Of a DNA stretch of 18,841 nt, positions 1 through 7,714 are shown piece by piece. The notes beneath the pieces were generated by a model. It did not search any database and had not been told where the DNA came from. It worked only from the letters and a program-made list of their open reading frames with translations. Source of the DNA: an uncultured Flavobacteriales bacterium (GTDB lineage: Bacteria; Bacteroidota; Bacteroidia; Flavobacteriales; UBA7430); assembly GCA_913041775.1 (NCBI GenBank), contig CAJWJW010000007.1:1-18841 (forward strand). Direction: 5' to 3'. The first letter of the stretch is position 1. Each line of letters starts with the position of its first letter. The position numbers and the translations under genes are program-made.

Positions 1-26
1 TGAAATTTAGTTTGTTAGTTTGACTG

Positions 27-851
27 TTACACCAAGTAGAAGAAGGTAAATACAAATACCCAAACAAGATCTACAAAGTGCCAGTATAAACCAACTTTCT
101 CTACCATTTCGTAATGACCTCTCTTTTCGTAAGTACCAAACAATACGTTAATAAATACGATTGTGTTTAATAATACTCCCGTAAATACGTGGAATCCGTG
201 GAACCCAGTAATAAAGAAGAAGAAGTTTGCAAATTGTGGTAAACCATATTCGTTAACTACCATATTCGCACCGTATATATGTTCTGCTCCAGTGCTTAAA
301 GTAGCAATTATTGCAGGATCTGTAATGAACTTCTCAGTACCTAATCTAAGTACATCGAAGTTGTAGGTTTGTCCCATTACTTCTGTACCCGCAGCTATTA
401 CTTTAGCGATGCTACCATCGGCTAATTGCAATGCCCCTTCTGCAGTTCCGTGAATAAAGTGCATCCATTCCCAAGCTTGAGATCCTAAGAAAATAATACC
501 ACCTATTACAGTTAAACCCATCCACCAAGCAACTTTTTTAGTGTCCATGTTTTTTCCATGGTGCACTGCTAGTACCATAGTAACCGAACTCATAATAAGT
601 ATAAAGGTCATTAGGGCCACATAAAGTAATGGTTGGTCTCCATGTATACCAGGGAAATGTGTGAACACATTCTCTGCTAAAGGCCAAATTTCTGCATATT
701 TAAAACGAGAAAATCCGTAAGCCCCTAAGAATCCTGAAAATGTTAAGGCATCCGTTAAAAGGAAAAACCACATCATCATTTTTCCATAACTAGCCTTAAA
801 AGGTTTTACTCCTCCGCGCCAAACGCTTTCTTTAGTTGCTTGTGATTCCAT
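27..851 (-). CDS. Cytochrome c oxidase subunit III, long form
   Basis: This is an integral membrane subunit of the aa3/caa3-type heme-copper oxidase, which reduces oxygen to water at the end of the respiratory chain; subunit III stabilises the catalytic subunit I. The 274-residue protein has about five hydrophobic segments (roughly residues 24-47, 74-97, 107-130, 205-238 and 252-274). It carries the family motifs GFHGFHVFTG (217-225) and GLYWHFVDLVWVFVF (254-268), and a membrane-embedded Glu in SQAWEWMHF (124-132). A polar loop of about 70 residues (131-203) separates segments three and four. It lies 174 bases downstream of a second, shorter subunit III gene on the same strand, and further oxidase genes probably follow to the left of the window. 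No promoter box was found in the 174-base gap, so cotranscription from ctaB is likely. The family is certain; the exact subtype is inferred. Confidence 0.93.
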   Translation of the reverse strand: MESQATKESVWRGGVKPFKASYGKMMMWFFLLTDALTFSGFLGAYGFSRFKYAEIWPLAENVFTHFPGIHGDQPLLYVALMTFILIMSSVTMVLAVHHGKNMDTKKVAWWMGLTVIGGIIFLGSQAWEWMHFIHGTAEGALQLADGSIAKVIAAGTEVMGQTYNFDVLRLGTEKFITDPAIIATLSTGAEHIYGANMVVNEYGLPQFANFFFFITGFHGFHVFTGVLLNTIVFINVLFGTYEKRGHYEMVEKVGLYWHFVDLVWVFVFTFFYLV

Positions 852-894
852 ACTAAGTGATTGCTTATGTGTGTGTTATGTTATTCTTTGTTGT

Positions 895-918
895 GACTTC
901 TGTTTTCGAAGTCTTTTT
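895..918 (+). other. Small hairpin followed by T5 between the two cox3 genes
   Basis: GACTTC (895-900) and GAAGTC (908-913) form a 6-bp stem followed by TTTTT on the plus strand. No plus-strand gene ends here and the minus-strand transcript has no U run after the stem. It may be an RNA-processing or stability element inside the oxidase message, or chance. Nothing else recognisable lies in the gap 852-1025. Confidence 0.25.
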
Positions 919-1025
919 AAGCCTGGCGAAGATAAGTCTTTCCTAGAAAAGAGAAAAATCGTTTGTTTGCTTTCCAACTTAGGAGTCTTGTTTAGAGTAT
1001 TTCTAAATATTAGAGCAGTAAGATT

Positions 1026-1595
1026 TTATCTGGTAAACAAGAAAAACAAGAATAGATATATCCATAGTCCACCTAAAAAGTGCCAGAAAATTACTCCAAG
1101 CTCTAAACCTAATGCGCTTTCGCTTGTATATTTATTATTTCTAGAATTTAGGTACATTACTAATACAGAAATGAGCCCTGCTATAATGTGTACTAAATGT
1201 ACCAAGGTAATAACGTATACAAAAGAACCTGCAGCATTACTGTTTTCTCCGGTAAAAAACACACCCATATTGTGCATTGCAGACCAGCCTTCAAATTGTA
1301 AAACAGCAAAGGCTATTCCTAAAAGGAAGGTGATTCCAAGAAAACGTTTTACCGTCGAGAAATCATTCAAGCGGGCAGCTTGTAAACTTTTTTGGATTAC
1401 AATACTACTGAGAATAATTACTGCAGTACTAATAAAAAATGCATCTGGCAAATCGAAAGCCATCCAGTTTCCCTCAGCCATTCGTACTATATAGCCCGAT
1501 GTAAAACCAATAAATAACATTACAATACTAATCATAGCAATGAAAAGTAGTGGCTTGCGCGTTTTCTTCTTGTGGAGTTCTGAAATAGTTTTCAT
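1026..1595 (-). CDS. Cytochrome c oxidase subunit III-like protein, short form
   Basis: This is a 189-residue, five-segment membrane protein of the heme-copper oxidase subunit III family (hydrophobic stretches near residues 15-38, 50-68, 85-105, 123-147 and 165-188). The last segment has the family pattern ELGVIFWHFLGGLWIYLFLF (165-184), matching the YWHFVDxVW motif of classical subunit III, and LVHLVHIIAG (131-140) matches the fourth segment. It lacks the long polar loop of the neighbouring 274-residue copy. The start ATG abuts the TAA of ctaB (TAAATG), so translation is probably coupled to ctaB. Paired short and long subunit III genes behind ctaB are, from memory, a normal arrangement in Flavobacteriia. 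Whether both proteins enter one complex cannot be read from the sequence. Confidence 0.9.
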   Translation of the reverse strand: MKTISELHKKKTRKPLLFIAMISIVMLFIGFTSGYIVRMAEGNWMAFDLPDAFFISTAVIILSSIVIQKSLQAARLNDFSTVKRFLGITFLLGIAFAVLQFEGWSAMHNMGVFFTGENSNAAGSFVYVITLVHLVHIIAGLISVLVMYLNSRNNKYTSESALGLELGVIFWHFLGGLWIYLFLFFLFTR

Positions 1596-2477
1596 TTAGT
1601 GTAATAGATATTTATCGAGTAAGTAGATTATTTGTATAGCTGGGAGGTAGATTAAACTTCCTAGCATTAGTTTTTTAGCAGATACTTGGTCGCAGTTTTT
1701 TAGTAGTAATGCACTTTTCTTATATAAAAACACGCCCATTAATAATATCAGTAGTGCACCTATTGGCGAAAGAAGTAATTTGCTTTCTATTCCTATATAA
1801 GGAAATACAAAAGGCATTATTGAAACGGGTATAAGCCATATGGTGTAAAGCATGGCTTGAAAAGCACTTTTCTTGTCTTTCATTCCCGAAGGAAGCATTC
1901 TTATTCCTGCTTTTTTATAATCCTCATCTAATAACCAAGCGATAGCCCAAAAGTGAGGGAATTGCCACAGGAATTGTATTGCAAATAGAGTTCCTGCTTC
2001 TGTTCCAAACTCATTCGTTGCAGCTACCCAACCTAACATAAAAGGGATTGCTCCAGGAAAAGCGCCAACAAATACTGCTATCGGACTTACCGTTTTTAAA
2101 GGGGTGTAAACAGCTGCATAAAGCACCAAAGCTGCAGCACCAAAAATTGCTGATTTCGCATTTATATAGTACAAAATAACCATACCTATAAGCCCAAGGA
2201 TACTCGAAAACATCAAACCTTCAGATGCCGCCATTCTACCTGCAGGGATTGGTCGTTGTTTGGTTCTGTCCATGAGTTTGTCGGTTTCCTTTTCGTAAAC
2301 TTGATTGAAACCATTTGAAGAGGCTACGACTAAGAACCCTCCGACCATTAACATAAGTAGGATTTTAAAATCTACCTCATCTACCGCTAGTAGATAACCT
2401 ACTAAGGCAGAAAACACTACGGTACTAGAAAGCCGTAGTTTTGCTAACTGACTATAGTCTTTAAGTTTGTTTTTCAA
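1596..2477 (-). CDS. ctaB: Protoheme IX farnesyltransferase (heme O synthase)
   Basis: This inner-membrane UbiA-family prenyltransferase attaches a farnesyl group to heme B to give heme O, the precursor of heme A for cytochrome oxidase. The 293-residue length is normal. The first Asp-rich motif is seen at 55-72 (Asn55, Asp66, Asp70 in NGFNQVYEKETDKLMDRT), followed by KQRPIPAGRM. The conserved YTPLKT (124-129) and GAIPFMLGW (142-150) follow, and the second acidic motif is DEDYKKAGIRMLP (184-196). About eight or nine hydrophobic segments are visible. It is the first gene of the oxidase cluster in the window and abuts the short cox3 gene (TAAATG), which fits its role of supplying heme for that oxidase. 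The alternative symbol is cyoE. Identification is secure. Confidence 0.96.
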   Translation of the reverse strand: MKNKLKDYSQLAKLRLSSTVVFSALVGYLLAVDEVDFKILLMLMVGGFLVVASSNGFNQVYEKETDKLMDRTKQRPIPAGRMAASEGLMFSSILGLIGMVILYYINAKSAIFGAAALVLYAAVYTPLKTVSPIAVFVGAFPGAIPFMLGWVAATNEFGTEAGTLFAIQFLWQFPHFWAIAWLLDEDYKKAGIRMLPSGMKDKKSAFQAMLYTIWLIPVSIMPFVFPYIGIESKLLLSPIGALLILLMGVFLYKKSALLLKNCDQVSAKKLMLGSLIYLPAIQIIYLLDKYLLH

Positions 2478-2498
2478 ATTAGCTAAGGTTTATGGATG

Positions 2499-2506
2499 CA
2501 AAAATA
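2499..2506 (-). promoter_or_regulatory. Candidate -7 box (TATTTTTG) for the ctaB operon
   Basis: On the minus strand TATTTTTG fits the Bacteroidota TAnnTTTG -7 box and sits 22 bases before the ctaB ATG. No TTG is found at the 19-base spacing, so only half of the promoter is supported. Confidence 0.4.
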
Positions 2507-2521
2507 AGGATTAGATTGTTT

Positions 2522-2545
2522 ATTAAGCCTTTTTTTAGGCTTAAT
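2522..2545. terminator. Perfect 9-bp inverted repeat between regulator and ctaB
   Basis: ATTAAGCCT (2522-2530) and AGGCTTAAT (2537-2545) pair perfectly around a six-T loop. It lies after the stop codon of the regulator gene and before ctaB. On the minus strand there is no U run after the stem, so termination would be weak. It could separate the regulator message from the oxidase operon or act in RNA stability. Confidence 0.45.
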
Positions 2546-2586
2546 ATTTATTTGGTTTTATTACGCCTTTGTAAGTTGATTCGGTA

Positions 2587-4074
2587 TTAGTTCAGCAATT
2601 CGTTTATCTCGATTTCTATAACCTTTTTTCCCCGTTTTTCTAATACTATACTAGCCTCTGCTGCTCGTTCTTTGCAGTCTGTTAAGTAGCATCTTTCGCA
2701 GGTAGCATTTACTTCTTTTGTGCTTATTTTTTCGTCTTTTAAAAAGGCAATACTCTTTTTTAGTTTGTCGTTAACCAATAAACCTAGAGTTACACTACTA
2801 TTTGAGTTTGGTGTAGGGTACATCGATCGAGCTATCGAGATGCATAGGTATTCATTGTCCGAATCTAAATAAGATGAGCGCTGAGCCATAATAATATTAC
2901 TATTCTCTTTTTGTTCAACTTGTTTTTTGTTTAATTCCTCTAAAACTTCTATCGTAATCCATCGTCTACAATAGTGTTCTTCTAGTTTGTTTCCGTGCGG
3001 ATTGTGAAGTTTATTTAAGTGTAACTCCTTATTGAGTGTATAGTAGTCGCTGTGGTCTTTGTTGTTGAAGCGCAAGAAAAACAAGTTCTTTAAGCCCATT
3101 TTCTTTGGTAATATATTCGTCATCCTTTGGAATAGCATCTCTGGTGATACATTATATTTGGCTACTAGATCCTGAATTTCTTTTGGATTAAAGGTATTAT
3201 TAGAAAAGAATTTCTCTAAATCTTTGTGTAAGTCGTCTTGGTTAATTAGCAGTGCTATGGAGAAATATGAAGCTTTGAAATTATTGAGTACTTCATCGAA
3301 ATTAGTTGCTTTATGGTGACTGAAAGTGTAGGGTCTTTCTTTTATTTTTAGAAAATTAAAGGCGATTTCTCTTCCTAAGATAAAACGCATTTGTGATTCT
3401 TGTAAGGTAGGGTTTGTGAAGAGCGTGTTTACTTCTCCTGGTTTTAATGCAGAGCGTAGACTGTATAGGTTTTTGTGTTCTTTAAGATCAATTTCTTTAA
3501 ATGTATAATTAAAATGATCTTGTAATACTTTTTTTAATTCAGCGCTTTTCACACCTTTTTTATTAAGTCCGTAAGTTCTAACGCAAGATGCAACACTGTT
3601 CTCTAGATCTTCGAAATAGTTTAAATGTAATTCTTGATACGCTCTTAGAGCAGAGTAGTAGAAATGTTCTTGATTTAACTGGTGGTCTCTCACAATTTCT
3701 AAAATAGCACTTATAAATGCATTTACTCTTATTGGAGCCTCTGCAAGTAGATTGACTAGTTTTTTAGAATCAATTCCGAAAAAATTTAATGGTAAGTCGT
3801 TTAAGATGTCGCTTTTTATGAGCGTGCTTAGCGGAGAAAGACGTTTTTCTAATTTTAAAGAGACTAATTCGTCAAAATTCAACCCTAATGCTGTCGATAA
3901 AGCATGTATTTTTTCAGGTTTAGGATATTTTTTTCCTTTCTCTATTTCATTTAAATAGGATATGGATAAGCCAGATTTTTCTGACAATTTCGCTAAAGAG
4001 AGCTTTTGCTCTTTTCTTGCCTGTTTTAGCTTTAAGCCAAGTATGATTTTTATGTTTTCCTTATTTACGCTCAT
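2587..4074 (-). CDS. XRE-family regulator, RamB/ScfR type, divergent from aceBA
   Basis: This 495-residue DNA-binding regulator probably controls the divergent glyoxylate genes. Residues 12-68 form a lambda-repressor-like helix-turn-helix (LSLAKLSEKSGLSISYLNEI at 25-44). Residues ~220-280 match the DUF955 (IrrE/ImmA-like) region, with NNFKASYFSIALL (264-276), but the usual HExxH metalloprotease motif is absent: the matching stretch reads LGREIAFNFL (233-242). The C-terminal part resembles DUF2083 of short-chain acyl-CoA-sensing regulators, with Cys459, Cys462 and Cys467 in CERCYLTDCKERAAEA and Cys369 in HYCRRW. RamB, which regulates aceA and aceB in Corynebacterium, has this architecture. Function here is inferred from domains and position; activator or repressor action is not visible. 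The -7 box ends four bases before the ATG. Confidence 0.85.
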   Translation of the reverse strand: MSVNKENIKIILGLKLKQARKEQKLSLAKLSEKSGLSISYLNEIEKGKKYPKPEKIHALSTALGLNFDELVSLKLEKRLSPLSTLIKSDILNDLPLNFFGIDSKKLVNLLAEAPIRVNAFISAILEIVRDHQLNQEHFYYSALRAYQELHLNYFEDLENSVASCVRTYGLNKKGVKSAELKKVLQDHFNYTFKEIDLKEHKNLYSLRSALKPGEVNTLFTNPTLQESQMRFILGREIAFNFLKIKERPYTFSHHKATNFDEVLNNFKASYFSIALLINQDDLHKDLEKFFSNNTFNPKEIQDLVAKYNVSPEMLFQRMTNILPKKMGLKNLFFLRFNNKDHSDYYTLNKELHLNKLHNPHGNKLEEHYCRRWITIEVLEELNKKQVEQKENSNIIMAQRSSYLDSDNEYLCISIARSMYPTPNSNSSVTLGLLVNDKLKKSIAFLKDEKISTKEVNATCERCYLTDCKERAAEASIVLEKRGKKVIEIEINELLN

Positions 4075-4078
4075 TTTT

Positions 4079-4086
4079 CAAATGTA
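4079..4086 (-). promoter_or_regulatory. Candidate -7 box (TACATTTG) of the regulator gene
   Basis: TACATTTG on the minus strand fits the TAnnTTTG box, followed by AAAA and then the ATG of the regulator. Transcription would start at or within a few bases of the ATG, giving a leaderless or nearly leaderless message. No TTG lies 19 bases upstream, so the assignment rests on one box. Confidence 0.4.
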
Positions 4087-4122
4087 AGTTTTTTATTTCT
4101 TAGCGTACTTTCATTGTAAGCG

Positions 4123-4149
4123 AAATAATTAATTTCAGCGAAAATTCGC
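4123..4149. promoter_or_regulatory. Candidate operator between regulator and aceB
   Basis: The segment holds AAATAATTAATT (4123-4134) followed by the inverted repeat GCGAA-AA-TTCGC (4138-4149). The 12-base part recurs exactly at 5794-5805 before aceA, again followed by GCGA. The right end, AAAATTCGCAAAA, resembles the RamB motif I recall from corynebacteria (AAAACTTTGCAAA-like). It covers the place where the -33 box of the aceB promoter should be, a natural position for a regulator. Binding by the neighbouring XRE protein is inference. Confidence 0.45.
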
Positions 4150-4169
4150 AAAAGAAGAAAAATATAGTT

Positions 4170-4177
4170 TAGTTTTG
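4170..4177 (+). promoter_or_regulatory. Candidate -7 box (TAGTTTTG) of the aceBA operon
   Basis: TAGTTTTG matches TAnnTTTG and lies 22 bases before the aceB ATG. The position 19 bases upstream reads GCA, not TTG, and is covered by the candidate operator. A missing -33 box would fit a promoter that depends on an activator. Confidence 0.5.
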
Positions 4178-4199
4178 TAAGTAACCTAAAATCAGACTT

Positions 4200-5795
4200 A
4201 TGGAAATGACTACTCTTGCAAAATCTAAGGTTAGTATTGCTGCAAAAGAAAATGTAAATAAAACTATTCTTACCGATGATGCCTTGACTTTCCTCTCAGC
4301 CTTACACGAGAAGTTCAATAGTATTCGATTGCGTATAATTTTTGATCGTAAAAATCGTCAGAAAAACATTGATAATGGAGTAATGCCAAATTTCTTACCC
4401 ATAACAGAACACGTGAGAAATGGTGTTTGGAAGGTTGCTCCAATTCCTGAAGATTTACAAGATCGCAGAGTAGAAATTACCGGTCCAGTAAGTAGGAAGA
4501 TGATTATTAATGCGCTTAATTCTGGAGCTAAAACTTTTATGGCCGATTTTGAGGATAGTAATTCTCCTAACTGGAATAATGTAATAGATGGACAACAAAA
4601 TTTAAAAGATGCTGTAGATGGAACGATTATCTTTACAAAACCAGGTACCAATAAGCTGTATTCTCTAAACAAAGAAACTGCGGTGTTGATGGTTCGTCCA
4701 AGAGCTTGGCATTTAAATGAACGTCACTTAATGTTTGGTGCCGAGCAGATGAGTGCTTCTTTAGTAGACTTCGGTTTGTATTTTTTTCACAATGTAAAAA
4801 CATTAATGAGTAAAGGTACAGCGCCTTATTTCTATTTACCAAAAATGGAATCTCATTTAGAGGCTCGTTTATGGAATGAAGTATTTGTTTTTGCACAAGA
4901 CTATATGTCTGTTCCTCAAAAAACAATTAAGGCTACTGTTTTAATCGAGACCATTATGGCGGCATTTGAGATGGACGAAATCTTATATGAGTTAAGAGAT
5001 CATAGTGCAGGATTAAACTGTGGACGATGGGATTATATTTTCTCTTTCATAAAGCGCTTTCGTTTACACAGCGAGTTCTTGTTGTCTGATAGAGATTTAG
5101 TAGGAATGACGATTCCATTTATGAAGAATTATTCTTTGCTACTTATACAAACTTGTCATAAAAGAGGAGCTTCTGCTATTGGAGGAATGGCTGCACAGAT
5201 ACCCATTAAGAATGATGAGCAAGCTAATCGCGCTGCCTTAGATAAAGTTGTACAAGATAAGTTAATAGAAGCCAAAAATGGACACGATGGTACATGGGTA
5301 GCTCATCCAGCATTGGTTCCTGTAGCACAGGCAGTATTTGATGTCGTTATGCCCGCAAGCAATCAAATTGATGTTTTACGATCTGATGTAACTATATCTG
5401 CACAAGATTTAGTTGCACTTCCCGAATTAACAATAACCGAAAAGGGTGTTCGTAAAAATATAAATGTTGGAATACTTTATTTAAATGCTTGGTTAATGGG
5501 TAATGGCGCTGCTGCACTTTATAATCTAATGGAGGATGCTGCAACTGCAGAAATCTCAAGAGCCCAGCTTTGGCAATGGCTAAAACATGAAGCTGTATTA
5601 GTCGATGGAGCTAAAGTAGATAGAAAGCTGCTTCGCAAATTAATACCCGAAGAGATTGTGAAAATTAAAGAGTATGTAGGCGAAGCCTTTTACGAAAAGG
5701 CACGTTTTACTGAGGCCATTGAGTTGTTTGAAGAGCTCATCTTTAACGAAGAATTTGAAGAGTTTTTAACCATTAAAGCTTACTCGAGTATTTAA
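4200..5795 (+). CDS. aceB: Malate synthase A
   Basis: This enzyme condenses glyoxylate with acetyl-CoA to malate, the second step of the glyoxylate shunt, in the cytoplasm. The 531-residue length is that of the A isoform (about 530), not the larger G isoform. Visible family segments are MVRPRAWHL (164-172, with the active-site Arg), YLPKMESHLEARLWN (212-226), the signature DHSAGLNCGRWDYIFS (267-282) and MEDAATAEISRAQLW (444-458), where Asp446 corresponds to the catalytic base by family comparison. The ATG at 4200 is used; a second ATG two codons later is also possible. It is divergent from an XRE regulator and 50 bases ahead of aceA, and the two are surely one operon. No aceK follows, so control of carbon flux by isocitrate dehydrogenase phosphorylation is not encoded here. 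Confidence 0.97.
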   Translation: MEMTTLAKSKVSIAAKENVNKTILTDDALTFLSALHEKFNSIRLRIIFDRKNRQKNIDNGVMPNFLPITEHVRNGVWKVAPIPEDLQDRRVEITGPVSRKMIINALNSGAKTFMADFEDSNSPNWNNVIDGQQNLKDAVDGTIIFTKPGTNKLYSLNKETAVLMVRPRAWHLNERHLMFGAEQMSASLVDFGLYFFHNVKTLMSKGTAPYFYLPKMESHLEARLWNEVFVFAQDYMSVPQKTIKATVLIETIMAAFEMDEILYELRDHSAGLNCGRWDYIFSFIKRFRLHSEFLLSDRDLVGMTIPFMKNYSLLLIQTCHKRGASAIGGMAAQIPIKNDEQANRAALDKVVQDKLIEAKNGHDGTWVAHPALVPVAQAVFDVVMPASNQIDVLRSDVTISAQDLVALPELTITEKGVRKNINVGILYLNAWLMGNGAAALYNLMEDAATAEISRAQLWQWLKHEAVLVDGAKVDRKLLRKLIPEEIVKIKEYVGEAFYEKARFTEAIELFEELIFNEEFEEFLTIKAYSSI

Positions 5796-5816
5796 ATAAT
5801 TAATTCGCGATTTGCG
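5794..5816 (+). promoter_or_regulatory. Candidate second regulator site between aceB and aceA
   Basis: AAATAATTAATT (5794-5805) repeats exactly the sequence at 4123-4134 in the regulator/aceB gap, and is followed at once by CGCGATTTGCG. It overlaps the aceB stop codon and lies 30 bases before aceA. The AT-rich core could be chance; the shared GCGA next to it makes a common binding site more plausible. Confidence 0.3.
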
Positions 5817-5845
5817 TAATGTATAACATCTTAGATAGTTAAAAT

Positions 5846-7465
5846 ATGAAAACTTTACCACAAAACAATTATAGATCTGCATTAGAGACTGTAAGAAATT
5901 TAAAGCAAAAGTACGGGAAAACATGGAACTCAATTAGTCCGGAAAGTGCTGCTAGAATGATTACTCAAAATCGTTTCAGAACAGGTTTAGATATCGCAAA
6001 ATATACTGCTGCTATTATGAGGGCAGATATGGCCGCATACGATGCGGACTCTTCAAACTATACACAATCTTTGGGTTGTTGGCATGGTTTTGTCGCTCAG
6101 CAAAATATGATCGCTGTTAAGAAACATCATAAAACAACGAGTAAAAGTTATTTATACCTATCAGGGTGGATGGTTGCTGCATTACGTTCTGATTTTGGAC
6201 CATTGCCCGATCAATCTATGCACGAAAAAACGAGTGTGCCAGCATTAATAAAAGAGATTTACGATTTTTTACGTCAAGCTGATGCAATCGAGTTAAATGA
6301 TTTATTTAGAAGACTTGAAGTTGGAGAAGACGTACAAAGTCAAATTGATAATTTCGAAACACATATAGTTCCTATTATAGCTGATATTGATGCAGGTTTT
6401 GGAAATGAAGAAGCGACCTATTTGTTAACTAAGAAAATGATTGAGGCCGGAGCTTGTGCTATTCAAATTGAAAATCAAGTTTCTGATGCTAAACAATGTG
6501 GACACCAAGATGGAAAGGTTACAGTGCCGCATGAGGATTTTATTGCTAAAATTAATGCTATTAGATATGCATTCTTAGAGTTAGAAGTTGATGATGGAAT
6601 TATTGTGGCAAGAACTGATTCTGAAGGAGCGGGGCTAACCCAGAAATTGCCAGTTAGTAAAGTAGTCGGTGATTTAGCTTCTCAATACTTATCTTATGTA
6701 GAAGCTGAAGAAATTGAGATTTATGAAGCTATGGAAGATGATGTTTTGCTTAAGAAGGATGGAAAATTAGTTCGACCTGTTAGGTTAGCTAATGGTTTGT
6801 ACAAATTTAAAGATGGGTCAAGTATCGATAGAGTAGTCTTAGATTGTATTACAAGTCTACAAAACGGTGCAGACTTATTATGGATAGAAACACCAACTCC
6901 AAATGTTAAGCAAATTGCTCATATGGTAAATAGGGTTAAAGAAGTTGTACCAAATGCTAAATTGGTATACAATAATTCTCCTTCTTTTAACTGGACATTA
7001 AACTTCCGTAATCAAGCCTATGAAGAAATGCTTGCAGAAGGAGAAAATTTGACTGCTTATGATAGAAATAATTTAATGTCAGAAGAATATGATAACACAG
7101 AATTATGTTTTCTTGCAGACGAAAAAATTAAAACATTCCAAATTGATAGCGCAAAAGAAGCGGGTATTTTTCATCATTTAATTACTTTACCAACCTACCA
7201 TACTACAGCTCTTCATATGAACGATTTATCAAAAGGGTATTTTGGTGAAGAAGGTATGTTAGCTTATGTTAAATATGTTCAAAGACAAGAGATAAGAAAG
7301 GGAGTTGCTTGTGTAAAACATCAAAGAATGGCTGGGTCTAATCTTGGAGATGATCATAAAACATTTTTTGCTGGAGAAAAAGCGTTAAAAGCAGAGGGCG
7401 TAAATAATACTTCAAATCAGTTTGAAGTTAAAAAGGTTCAAGTAGAACATAGCTGTGTTGTATAA
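5846..7465 (+). CDS. aceA: Isocitrate lyase, long form
   Basis: This enzyme splits isocitrate into glyoxylate and succinate, the first step of the glyoxylate shunt. The 539-residue protein belongs to the long bacterial form (about 530 residues, as in Pseudomonas) rather than the 434-residue E. coli form. The catalytic motif appears as KQCGH (216-220, Cys218) in ENQVSDAKQCGHQDGKVTVP; KQCGH replaces the textbook KKCGH, as is usual in the long form from memory. SGW (106-108) and DIDAGFGN (180-187, metal and substrate loop) are present. The C-terminal GYFGEEGMLAYVKYVQRQEI and the stretch HQRMAGSNLGDDHKTFF also match this subfamily. It is the second gene of the aceBA operon, with a strong terminator 40 bases after its stop. 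Confidence 0.97.
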   Translation: MKTLPQNNYRSALETVRNLKQKYGKTWNSISPESAARMITQNRFRTGLDIAKYTAAIMRADMAAYDADSSNYTQSLGCWHGFVAQQNMIAVKKHHKTTSKSYLYLSGWMVAALRSDFGPLPDQSMHEKTSVPALIKEIYDFLRQADAIELNDLFRRLEVGEDVQSQIDNFETHIVPIIADIDAGFGNEEATYLLTKKMIEAGACAIQIENQVSDAKQCGHQDGKVTVPHEDFIAKINAIRYAFLELEVDDGIIVARTDSEGAGLTQKLPVSKVVGDLASQYLSYVEAEEIEIYEAMEDDVLLKKDGKLVRPVRLANGLYKFKDGSSIDRVVLDCITSLQNGADLLWIETPTPNVKQIAHMVNRVKEVVPNAKLVYNNSPSFNWTLNFRNQAYEEMLAEGENLTAYDRNNLMSEEYDNTELCFLADEKIKTFQIDSAKEAGIFHHLITLPTYHTTALHMNDLSKGYFGEEGMLAYVKYVQRQEIRKGVACVKHQRMAGSNLGDDHKTFFAGEKALKAEGVNNTSNQFEVKKVQVEHSCVV

Positions 7466-7507
7466 TGTTATAGCACCTACTAAAGAGTATCAGTTTTTTG
7501 TCTCAAT

Positions 7508-7537
7508 AAAAAGGAGCGATTTATCGCTCCTTTTTTT
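7508..7537 (+). terminator. Rho-independent terminator of aceBA
   Basis: AAAAAGGAGCGA pairs with TCGCTCCTTTTT around a four-base loop (TTTA), and the T run continues to 7537. It stands about 40 bases after the aceA stop codon. Confidence 0.9.
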
Positions 7538-7714
7538 AGGCTAGTCTTTAGCTTCTTGTTATCAAGTATCGTTCATCTACAGTTTTATATCGTGTCAAGC
7601 TTTCTATTACTTGTATTTGGCTTCCTTATTTTAATGGAGGTATTAAAAGTAATAATAGAGACTATTCTATTTGCTAATAAGAACTAAGGATCCAATAGTC
7701 ATTCATCTTTTCAA

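Noticed and set aside
871..1494. 207-codon plus-strand frame
   Set aside because: It is antisense to the short cox3 gene, which has clear family motifs. The translation is Lys/Cys/Ile-rich without recognisable domains.
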